From Saprospiraceae bacterium (lineage in GTDB: Bacteria; Bacteroidota; Bacteroidia; Chitinophagales; Saprospiraceae), in assembly GCA_013002995.1 (NCBI GenBank), contig JABDLO010000449.1, forward strand, positions 1-37,098: a stretch of 37,098 nucleotides of DNA. The letters run 5' to 3'. Below are positions 23,431-32,000 of the stretch, piece after piece. Both the position numbers and the translations under genes were made by a program. How positions within the stretch are numbered: position 1 is the first letter of the stretch; the number at the start of each line of letters is the position of its first letter. The notes beneath the pieces were generated by a model. The model did no database searches. It saw only the letters and a program-made list of their open reading frames with translations, and was not told where the DNA came from.

Positions 23431-25881
23431 TCACTCAATGCCAAGAATTTCTTTTAATTTACTGTTGGCTTTATGGATGATTCCTTCTGACTCCAGAGCT
23501 ACCAGATCTTCTATAAAATAAGTCTTCAATGCATCCCCTTGATATTGATCATTAAGAAATTTCTCATATACTTTCATGGCTTGTTTGGTTTTACCCTGGT
23601 AAGCAAGTGCCAGCGCAAGATAGCTGTTGATCCAGGTTTCTTCAGGGTCATAATGTAATCCTCTTAATGCTGATTTTTCGGCTATGGAAAATTGCTGATT
23701 ATAAATCTGATATATGGACATGTTTCCATAGCTCTCGGATAATTTGAGATTTAATCTGTTATTATCAGGGAAGGTCTTTTTTATTGACTGTAAGGTATCT
23801 ATGATCTGTTTATAAAGAGAGACAATAACATTCAGATCTGACTCCATTTCGATACGATTTTCAATAGGTATAAGTTTGTCAATCTCTGTCTGAACCATTA
23901 GGTCTTCTAAGGTTACATCTACAAAATATCCTTTGAATTGATTTGCATCTCCACTATATCGTTTTACCCAGGGTAAGTTGTCATCATATGGCTCTAGGAT
24001 GGATTCAACTTTTTGCAGGATTTCCAGAGCTTGATCGATTTGAGTCATATCGTAGTTTGTATATAAAATCCGCTTTTTCAGAAAAGCGATATTTAAAAGT
24101 ACATGACATAAAGGAGGGTCAAATCTTTGAGGATCTTCTTCAGCCAACCTTTTTCTGATGGATAAAGACTCAGCATAGGCTTGTTCTGAATCATTGAATT
24201 GTTCCAGGGTTGAGTATAAACCTCCAAGGTTAAGTAATGTCTTAGCCATGGCTGGCTCATATCTTCTTGGATTTTCAGTAATTAATCTTTTATAGGTGTT
24301 GATGGTTTTTTTATAACCCTCCTCTGACCTTTTGTACTCACCCCAGTAGTAACACATCACGGAGGAGGACATTTGTGCTGATGCCAATTGTGGTTCATAT
24401 TGAAATGGATTGTCCTCAGCCAATCTTTCCAGGATGGAAATGGCTTCTGCAAATGAACCATCTGCTTTTTCAAAAGCTTCGCTCCTTGCCATCATTATAG
24501 CCGAAGCAAGATGAGTTGAGGCTATCTTTTCCTGAACAAAGTTGTTTTCATTTTCTTCTAAGCCCTTAAAAATTTCTAAAGCCTCGGTTAATGATTGATT
24601 GGCTTTCTCAAAGTCCTTCATCCTGGAATAAAGGTCTCCCATAGACACGAGAACATCGGCTAATCCCGGATTGTGCTTGGCCGGATCTATGGTCGCCAAT
24701 TTCCTGAACAAGCCAATGGACTGCAAATAGTATGCTTCCCCATTGGCATCATTATTCAGTTCAATATGCATGCGCCCAAGTGCAAGCCCTATATCTGCAA
24801 GAAGTTGTCCATAATATCCCTCATTTTCTCCAAATAGGATCTCCGCTATTCTATATGCCTCCATATATGCCTCCTCCGCTTCTGGGTAATTGTTATTGTA
24901 CGAAAACTGATGACCCAGTTTTAAAAGAATACCCGCTTCCAGGGGGGTTGAAGTTGTGTTCTGAAGAGCCTGGTGATAGTACCTGATGGCTTCTTCTTGC
25001 CTATTGAGGTCATCGTAAAAATCACCGATTTCAATAAGATTTTTAACATTAGTACTATCTGCTTCATAAGCCCTCAGGTAGTTTTCAAGAGCCTTATCAT
25101 ATTGCCGATCGGAACTGCAAAACCTTGCTTTGATCATGAAATTCTCAATGCTTTGGGACAATGCATTTTGAGATGCTTTTAATTTTTGCTTAAGTTTTAA
25201 TTGTTCTTCTTTGGCTTCTTTGTAGTTTTTATCCAGGATTTCATCACTGAGCACCAATAAAGCACCTTTAATATTTCCGTTATTGAATTCATCATAAGCA
25301 TCCCTGGCAATAGATGATGCCTGGTCCAGATCGACAGTAGCCAATTGTTTAGCCAGTTCTTCAGCCCGATTTAAAAGAGTTTCTTTTTCCTTTTGTAATG
25401 CTTCGATCTGTTGTCTAAGAGCTTGCCTGCTTTTATCATCTTCATCCAGGGCATCCAATCGAGAATGAATGTTGCTTAATTGCTTGTCGTAATTGTTGTT
25501 GGTTTTCTCAACGATGATGTCATAATAGGCAAGTGCTTGCTTATTTCTCTCTCCTTGCCTGGCCATTACTACAAGGATCAGATCATCCGGATCCTGCCTG
25601 ATGACACAATGCTCCAGTTCCTTTTCATTGATCAATTCATAACCATCTTTTTGGATAAACACACTGACAGGTGATCCTGGTTTCTTACCCTGGAATGCCA
25701 TCTCAAACATCCCATTGTCATTGGTAAAGATGGACCCAGCTCCAAAAGCACTTAATTTTACTCCTGATAAAGGTTGAGAGCCACTGCTCTGAAGCTTCAC
25801 CACTCCTCTTAAGATATTATTCTGAGTATGAACCGATGGAATCCAAACTGCCATTGCAATAATGACCAGGAATTTTTTCAT
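23431..25881 (-). CDS. Secreted or periplasmic protein: carboxypeptidase-regulatory-like domain, coiled coil, TPR array
   Basis: 816 residues with a signal peptide (FLVIIAMAVWIPSVHTQ). A CarboxypepD_reg-like beta-sandwich follows (~20-105; ILRGVVKLQSSGSQPLSGVK, FTNDNGMFEMAF), then a coiled coil (~120-175; LRQQIEALQKEKETLLNRAEELAKQL), then TPR repeats (~240-640 and near the C-terminus; DKALENYLRAYEAD, QEEAIRYYHQAL). It is a scaffold, with no enzyme motif. Its ATG shares one base with the stop of the cyclase gene (TAATG), so the two are translationally coupled and likely work together. The beta domain resembles those in the cyclase C-terminus and in the adaptor membrane protein at 29088-32132. 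A sensing or assembly role in a conflict module is inferred. Confidence 0.82.
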   Translation of the reverse strand: MKKFLVIIAMAVWIPSVHTQNNILRGVVKLQSSGSQPLSGVKLSAFGAGSIFTNDNGMFEMAFQGKKPGSPVSVFIQKDGYELINEKELEHCVIRQDPDDLILVVMARQGERNKQALAYYDIIVEKTNNNYDKQLSNIHSRLDALDEDDKSRQALRQQIEALQKEKETLLNRAEELAKQLATVDLDQASSIARDAYDEFNNGNIKGALLVLSDEILDKNYKEAKEEQLKLKQKLKASQNALSQSIENFMIKARFCSSDRQYDKALENYLRAYEADSTNVKNLIEIGDFYDDLNRQEEAIRYYHQALQNTTSTPLEAGILLKLGHQFSYNNNYPEAEEAYMEAYRIAEILFGENEGYYGQLLADIGLALGRMHIELNNDANGEAYYLQSIGLFRKLATIDPAKHNPGLADVLVSMGDLYSRMKDFEKANQSLTEALEIFKGLEENENNFVQEKIASTHLASAIMMARSEAFEKADGSFAEAISILERLAEDNPFQYEPQLASAQMSSSVMCYYWGEYKRSEEGYKKTINTYKRLITENPRRYEPAMAKTLLNLGGLYSTLEQFNDSEQAYAESLSIRKRLAEEDPQRFDPPLCHVLLNIAFLKKRILYTNYDMTQIDQALEILQKVESILEPYDDNLPWVKRYSGDANQFKGYFVDVTLEDLMVQTEIDKLIPIENRIEMESDLNVIVSLYKQIIDTLQSIKKTFPDNNRLNLKLSESYGNMSIYQIYNQQFSIAEKSALRGLHYDPEETWINSYLALALAYQGKTKQAMKVYEKFLNDQYQGDALKTYFIEDLVALESEGIIHKANSKLKEILGIE

Positions 25882-27197
25882 TACTTAACTTCTTTTTTTA
25901 ATCGAAACTCTTTGGAAGAATTGGGGTAGTAATATTCAGAGACCGGTCGATATCCTGCTTTCAGTATTGAAATATCGTACTTATCTTTTATTCGATTATT
26001 TTCTATCACAAGACTAAATTTACCCAGGTTGTCTGTCACCGTGGTGAATTCATTGTCAATGATAACCCTGGCATTGTCGAGTAACTCTGATCCATCCATA
26101 CTTTTTACAATTCCAGTGATTTTACCCAACGATTTATCGGGGACCATGGGAACATAAATAGAATTTTCATTCCACTCATACAGTATTTCAGGGTCGGATT
26201 CTTCGAAGCCTTCAGAGCTTACTAAAATATGTAACGGTTGACCGATGAATTTTTCGGGAATTTCAGTAAAAACAGACCTTCCCTGATCCCCTATCACTGT
26301 GGTTCTCCTATCTCCATCAAAATCAATCACCACTTCACCTTCATTTTCAAGAATGATGTCCTGCGGGCCTTCGGGACCATGCACATATACGGTCAACTGG
26401 GTAGAGGAAGAAACAGAAGCAGAGCTAAAGAAATTATCTTTGATGATATTTATGGTTGCAGTAAGACTTCCGATGATACCAATGATGACGGCTGCAGAAG
26501 TAATGTAAGTCCAGGTTTTTTTCTTTTTTGAAACCTCTACCTGGTTGGTTCCGCCTCCACTAGGTCCAGTGATTGTAATTTTTCTGTGACCTTCTTCCTG
26601 ATCCAGAGATTCAATTTTTTCTGATGAAGTCGAATCTTGTTCTTTATATGGCTTTACTTTTTCTGAAATCTGATCTGGGCTGGGTATTTTCAACCCTTTA
26701 TTAGAAACGGCAAATATTTCCATAGGATGATCGACATTCTTCATTTCGTAAAATCCCATAGACTTCCATTGTATGTCTTTTTGGTTGTAAAGCTCTTTCT
26801 GGACGATATCCGAAATTAGAATGCTTCCGGCAATCGCAAGGGATTCGATTCTTGATGCAACATTTACAGCATCACCGATAACTTCTTCTTGTGTAGTGAT
26901 GATATCTCCGATATGGATACCGACTCTCAGAGGAACAACCGGCTTCCTTGAGAACTCTCGTTGCATTTCTATCCCACATTTAGTGGCAGCCACTACACTA
27001 TCAAAAGTGCTTAAAGTACCATCACCGTAATATTGGAGAATGGTGCCACCATGTTTTATCGTTAATGAATTAAACACCTCCCGGTGTCTTTCTCTCATAG
27101 CTACCCCTTTCTTTTCATCATGTTGCATCAGAGCAGTATACCCTTGAATATCGGTAAACATGATGGCTGCTAGTTTTCGATTGGGAGTGCTATTCAT
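25881..27197 (-). CDS. Membrane-anchored class III nucleotidyl cyclase with carboxypeptidase-regulatory-like C-terminus
   Basis: 438 residues. The catalytic domain (1-~165) has metal-binding Asp16 (FTDIQGYT) and Asp59 (YYGDGTLSTF), GIHIGD, and Asn112/Arg116 in GDAVNVASRIES. At the two base-specifying positions I read Gln55 and Glu105 instead of the Lys and Asp typical of adenylate cyclases, so the nucleotide is uncertain. A charged linker (~170-228) leads to one transmembrane segment (~229-252; ITSAAVIIGIIGSLTATINII). The far side has two beta domains, the last (~350-438) CarboxypepD_reg-like (GITGIVKS-type). It is first in an operon with the TPR gene and divergent from the nuclease/protease operon. 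A signal-generating role is inferred. It resembles stand-alone bacterial cyclases more than the described Pycsar enzymes. Confidence 0.85.
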   Translation of the reverse strand: MNSTPNRKLAAIMFTDIQGYTALMQHDEKKGVAMRERHREVFNSLTIKHGGTILQYYGDGTLSTFDSVVAATKCGIEMQREFSRKPVVPLRVGIHIGDIITTQEEVIGDAVNVASRIESLAIAGSILISDIVQKELYNQKDIQWKSMGFYEMKNVDHPMEIFAVSNKGLKIPSPDQISEKVKPYKEQDSTSSEKIESLDQEEGHRKITITGPSGGGTNQVEVSKKKKTWTYITSAAVIIGIIGSLTATINIIKDNFFSSASVSSSTQLTVYVHGPEGPQDIILENEGEVVIDFDGDRRTTVIGDQGRSVFTEIPEKFIGQPLHILVSSEGFEESDPEILYEWNENSIYVPMVPDKSLGKITGIVKSMDGSELLDNARVIIDNEFTTVTDNLGKFSLVIENNRIKDKYDISILKAGYRPVSEYYYPNSSKEFRLKKEVK

Positions 27198-27209
27198 CTT
27201 AAGGTTAAG

Positions 27210-27224
27210 ATCATTAATAATGAT
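27210..27224. promoter_or_regulatory. 15-bp palindrome before the cyclase gene
   Basis: ATCATTA-A-TAATGAT is a perfect inverted repeat 13 bases upstream of the cyclase ATG. It could be an operator or an mRNA leader hairpin. Its AT richness makes chance occurrence possible. Confidence 0.35.
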
Positions 27225-27301
27225 GCTTTAAAATAGGAATTCTTTTTTTACTCTACAGGTGATTTTACATCTTAACATATAGGAATACCAATGAAGTATA
27301 A

Positions 27302-27340
27302 TTGATTAAGAATCTACCCTGGATAATCAATAGTTGATTA
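27302..27340. promoter_or_regulatory. Cluster of three TTGATTA half-sites before the endonuclease gene
   Basis: TTGATTA occurs at 27302-27308 and 27334-27340 on the plus strand, and as its complement TAATCAA at 27324-27330. The last two form a perfect 7-bp inverted repeat with a 3-base spacer, ending 20 bases before the ATG. It is a candidate repressor site for a potentially toxic nuclease operon. No clear TAnnTTTG box was found next to it. Confidence 0.4.
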
Positions 27341-27360
27341 ACTTAGACAAATCATATATT

Positions 27361-28260
27361 ATGAGAGGATATCAGAGTGATTTTTTAAGTGATTCACACC
27401 AGGTTCCATTGCCAGATGACATCATCAAGAAGGGTGTTGTCCTTGAATACCTTCATTACAGTGTGGTGATGGACCTTGAGAGGGGATTCCCATTGCTTAC
27501 GGCAACCAATATTGATGGATCTAGGTTTTTATCTATTCCCAGAAATGAGCTGTTCTCTGGAGGTGGTGATAAATGGAAGAAGGATGATCGCATTGAAAGA
27601 GATCATCAGTGGGGAATGGAATTGTATCGTGCGCCCAAGAGTGATTTTGACAGGGGACATATGACCAAGCGGGAGGATGTACAGTGGGGAGTAACACTTG
27701 AAGAAGCAGCAGAAGCAGCAAGGTCAACTTTTTATTTTACTAATGCTGTGCCTCAACATCCTCGAGTCAATCAATCTGTATGGAGAAGTATTGAGGATTA
27801 TGTATTAAAATCAGAATCTGTAAAAGGAGCTTTGAAGGTCAGCGTTTTTACCGGTCCTGTGATGAATGAAAATGATCCTGATTTTGTCACTGAAATTTCC
27901 GGAAAAAAAGTCCAGCTTCCATTGCTGTTCTGGAAGATTATATACTACATCAATGAAGATGAAGTATTAAGTAGGGTAGCATTTTTGGTTGGACAAAAAT
28001 ACTTGCTGGAAAAAGAAGGTATGATACGGAGACGTTACCAACCCAAGGTGAAAAGATTGCGGTTTATGAATTTCAAGAAGGCAGATACTTTTCAGGTTGA
28101 GGTACCCGCTGTTGAGGAATTGACAGAAATATCATTTGTAAAAGCACATGATCCGATGACATCTGAAAAACCGATTAAGTTAGTAACAGAGCAAGTCAAT
28201 GTAAGAGGAGGCAATGCTGAAATTAGAAAGGGAATACTCATCAAAGGACTGAAATTATAG
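27361..28260 (+). CDS. DNA/RNA non-specific endonuclease (NUC1 / beta-beta-alpha metal fold), intracellular
   Basis: 299 residues from the ATG at 27361; a TTG at 27334 would add 9 residues. The catalytic DRGH motif (97-100, His100 as general base) and the metal-ligand helix PRVNQSVWRSIEDY are intact. Asn137 and Glu145 keep the 8-residue spacing known from Serratia nuclease. TNAVPQHP precedes them as usual. A C-terminal ~80-residue extension (after YQPKVKRLRF) is not part of the core. There is no signal peptide, unlike the secreted nutritional nucleases of this family, so it would act on nucleic acid inside the cell. The next gene, a caspase-like protease with an adaptor domain, starts 2 bases after its stop. 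The pair suggests an effector and its activator in a conflict or cell-death system. Confidence 0.9.
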   Translation: MRGYQSDFLSDSHQVPLPDDIIKKGVVLEYLHYSVVMDLERGFPLLTATNIDGSRFLSIPRNELFSGGGDKWKKDDRIERDHQWGMELYRAPKSDFDRGHMTKREDVQWGVTLEEAAEAARSTFYFTNAVPQHPRVNQSVWRSIEDYVLKSESVKGALKVSVFTGPVMNENDPDFVTEISGKKVQLPLLFWKIIYYINEDEVLSRVAFLVGQKYLLEKEGMIRRRYQPKVKRLRFMNFKKADTFQVEVPAVEELTEISFVKAHDPMTSEKPIKLVTEQVNVRGGNAEIRKGILIKGLKL

Positions 28261-28262
28261 AA

Positions 28263-29087
28263 ATGGAGAAACAACAGATTTTATCACTCATTGCCAGCGG
28301 AGAAATGGCAGATGCCTTAGATCAGCTCCTTTCAGTGGCTCAAACCCAAAGCCATTCATTGAAAGATGACTTACTCTTGTTGTCTGGTCAATATGCATCG
28401 TTGAATAAGGATCGCAATCGTGGATTTATTACGAGGGATGAATATCAGCCCATTTTTCAACAGATTCAACACACTGCTATTTCAATGTGTAATGAGTTAT
28501 TCGAAGTGGATAAAAAAAAGCGAACCATTTTGTTCCTGGGAGCCAGCCCGCGGGATCTTGATGTGTTGAGAACCAGTGAGGAAAGCCAGAAGATCAAAGA
28601 TGGTTTGGGTTCAGCAACATACAGGGATTTATTCGAATTTGAAATGGAACCTGCCGTTCAGATCCCTACCATTACCAAGTCATTTATAAAGTTAAAACCC
28701 AATGTTGTTCACTTCTCCGGACACGGTGTCGGTGTAGAAGGTATTTCTGTTGAAAATGCGGTGGGTGAAGAAGTAGTGTTTCCTACATCAGGCCTGGAAA
28801 GATTATTCAGAATGGGTGAAGATTATATTGAGTGTGTCGTCTTCAATGCTTGTTATGCCAGTGCCCAGGCAGAAGTGATAAGCAGGCTTGGAATATACGT
28901 CGTAGGTATGAATGAGGCCATTGAAGATGATGCTTCCATTCAATTTGCCATTGGGTTTTATCAGGGTTTGGGTGAAGGCTCAAGCTATGAAGAAGCATTT
29001 GATATTGGGATGATACATGTGTCTCCTTACCTGGATAGTGCAGAAGTCCCGGAGCTTTGGTTGGATGGGAAAGTGATTAAACAGTAA
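28263..29087 (+). CDS. EAD-CHAT protein: caspase-like protease with N-terminal effector-associated domain
   Basis: 274 residues. Residues 1-82 are a helical bundle resembling effector-associated (death-like adaptor) domains: ILSLIASGEMADALDQLL, LLLLSGQYASLN..RGFI, then QIQHTAISMCNELFEV. Residues 88-270 are a CHAT (caspase HetF-associated with TPRs) domain: TILFLGASPRDLDVLRT, His154 in VVHFSGHG, Cys197 in VFNACYASAQAE, VVGMNEAIEDDASIQFA, FYQGLGEGSSYEEAF. The His/Cys dyad is intact. EADs link effectors to partners carrying the same domain; the membrane protein encoded convergently right after this gene has one. It follows the NUC1 gene by 2 bases. Proteolytic activation or release of the nuclease is a hypothesis. 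Confidence 0.87.
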   Translation: MEKQQILSLIASGEMADALDQLLSVAQTQSHSLKDDLLLLSGQYASLNKDRNRGFITRDEYQPIFQQIQHTAISMCNELFEVDKKKRTILFLGASPRDLDVLRTSEESQKIKDGLGSATYRDLFEFEMEPAVQIPTITKSFIKLKPNVVHFSGHGVGVEGISVENAVGEEVVFPTSGLERLFRMGEDYIECVVFNACYASAQAEVISRLGIYVVGMNEAIEDDASIQFAIGFYQGLGEGSSYEEAFDIGMIHVSPYLDSAEVPELWLDGKVIKQ

Positions 29088-32000
29088 TCATCCTACCGGT
29101 TTCAGGTCAAATTTCACTATCTGAGCATTGTGCGTGAATTTAACTGTTTTTGTCATTCCTGGTAATCCTTTATAGACCACTCTGATTTGGAAAGACTGAT
29201 TTACCTTACCTGTCAAGTTTATAGAAAGTCTACCGTCTTTCTGAATGGTGCCAATTTTTTTACCATCTAAATATACTTGAGCACCTATCGCCCAACCCTG
29301 ATTGAATGGTCTGGTTGCTTCAACATATAAGTTTTGTTGCATTACCGCCATCACCCTGGTGTCCAGGACATGACCTATAATGGACGGATTGGTGGTAAGT
29401 TCAATCCTGTAGATTGTTGTAATAGGAACTGTTGCGTTCTGAAATCCGCTTTTACTGACTTGAACATTTTCAGGGAATTTAAATCCATCGGGCACACTGA
29501 AAGCAAAATCTCCTTCTCTATTTGAGGTCTGACTTCTTAAGCCTTTTACATTGATTGTTGCTCCAGCGATGGGTTTGTTGTTGCTGACGATCTTTCCATT
29601 CAGATTCAAGGGGGTCAATTCAATGTTGTTGTATCCAATTCTTGAAAGGTTTAATGATATAGACTTAGAGTGAAACCCATTTTTTGAGAACTTAACAGTA
29701 ACGGAGGATTCATTTACTCCAACTGTGAAATCATGGGTATATTCTCCTTTCATGCCGGTTCTGCCTACCAGATTATTATTGATGTGAATTCCTGTACCTT
29801 GAAGAGCTTGGTTATTCAGAGCATTGAAAACCCTTCCTCTTATTTGATAATTGGCTACATCTTTTTTAAGGGTGTGAGTTACAGACAACTTATTTTCCTG
29901 GATCAATCCTCTTACAGATTGGTATCCTTCGGCTGAAATTGAATAGCTTCTACCTTCCAGGTTTTCGCAAGGAACAGAAGCAGTGTTAAAATAACCGTTT
30001 CGATTGGTTGTTATAAACGGTTGTCCGGTTACATCGATGGTTGCATTGTATATGGCGTTACCTGCCTGATCATAGACATTCCCACTGAATGTACACATGG
30101 AAATTTCCGGTTCTAAGGTAATGGTAGATTGATTATCTCGAATTTTGGAACTGTACGTTTCATATCCATCTGCATACACATAAAATGTTCTTCCTAAAAA
30201 ATCATCACAAGGAATATTGTTTATTTTAAATACTCCATTATAATTGGAGGATTCATTCTTAATACCATAAACACTTACTATTGCACCATTAATATTGACC
30301 CCTTTGTCATTCTTTATGGTACCCCTGAAAGTGCATAATTCTGGCTCTGTGGGTTTTTCTGGAACCATTTTGTACATCATTTCCATATGACTGATCTCAG
30401 AATTATATAGTTCATATCCATTGGCGACAATGGTGAAACTCCTTCCTTCAAGTTCAGCACAAGTTAATCTTGCTGTATTAAACCTTCCTTCTCTATCCGT
30501 ACGCAACCTCGGTAATCCATCGATAGTAACTGTTGCTGAAAATAAAGGCTCTCCATTTTCATCCACAACCTCTCCTCTGAAAATACACATCTGTACTTCT
30601 GGGGGCTTCTCCTCAAGGGTTATAACCATTCTATCATTTGTTATCTGTGATCGATATGGTAGAAAGCCATCTTTAATGACAGTAAAAACTTGCCCATTTA
30701 ATTCTTCACAAGGGACATTGTTAAGTTCTGCCATACCAAGGTAATTGGTGGAGTTTTGCACTTGTCCCTGGATGTTGATCACTGCACTTGCTACATTCTT
30801 ACCAGCTTCACTCTTAATCTGGAATACATAATCGCATTTTTCAACACCTGGTCCAGGTTGTGGATCAGGTGTCACCGGATCAATTACTCCCAGATTTTGA
30901 TCTTTGATTTTTATTAATTCCTGTACCATTCTCTGAGCAGACATGAACTGATCATTAGGAATATTTCCTCGCAATAGGTCTAGATCTTCTATGGCAACAT
31001 CAATGAAATCACCATATCGGTTTTGCCATCCTGAAGTAGTGACCAGGTTGTAAACAGAAGCCAACCTTTTAAGCCTGACATTGTGATTTTCTGGCTTCTT
31101 TTTCAGATAGGTGGAATAGTCCTTATATGCCGGTTCATATTTTTTCTGGTCGTCCCTGACTTTACCCCTCATGGCAAATACTTTGATACCCCCTTTAAGT
31201 CCATCTATTAACCTAGTAAGTAGATTTTCTGCTTGTAACAGTTCTCCTCTTTTAAATTCAATAAGTGCCAGAATTGTGATGTAATCAATTTCTACCCCAG
31301 GATTTACATTTTTGATCATCTCAGTTAGCTCAACAGGAGTCATGGGACAATCTGGACATTCTAAACAGATTAGTGAATACATCATGGCTTTGAATTCTGA
31401 TTCTTTGACAAATTTTTCCGGATCCCTGACCATTGAGAATAATGTATCATGAACCTCATTCACCAAATCTGATAACAGTGTATCTTTTTTATAGTATTGA
31501 ACTAATATTTCAGTTCCAGAATCGACTTTACCTGCTTTTCCATGTATGGCGAAAGTAGCCCTACATTGATCTACTTTATCTCTTACTTCATCAATTGATG
31601 CATTTTCAATAACTGGATCAATTTCTGCATCAACATAAGAATAAAACTCTTCATTTGATTGCAATTCATTAAGAATGAATTTGGCAACATTTCCTGGAGC
31701 ATCGTCTCGTATAAAATCAAAAACCAGCAGATTACAATCGCTGTTTCCAAATGAAGGACATTCTTTACTTTTATCAAACCACTGTTGGATCAAAATTCCC
31801 AGAACGGTGATTATTAATGCAGTTATAATTCCTTTAATCCAAATAAGAAACTTCCGATCCCTGGTCTCCTTCAATTCCACAATCTCATTATTGATATCCA
31901 GCACAGCGGATCTTATCTTACTCCGTTCCCGGTCAAAGGTTGCATAGTCTAATACCCCGCTCTTGGAGTCTTGTTCAATCTGAATGAATTTGGATTCCAG

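Noticed and set aside
27285-27318. TACC pair in the nuclease promoter as a third LytTR site
   Set aside because: The two TACC motifs are 29 bp apart rather than 21, and the flanking bases do not match.
25881-28260. Calling the cyclase/nuclease pair a Pycsar or CBASS system
   Set aside because: The cyclase has the architecture of ordinary bacterial class III cyclases with a membrane segment. The nuclease has no visible cyclic-nucleotide-binding domain, and no CD-NTase is present.
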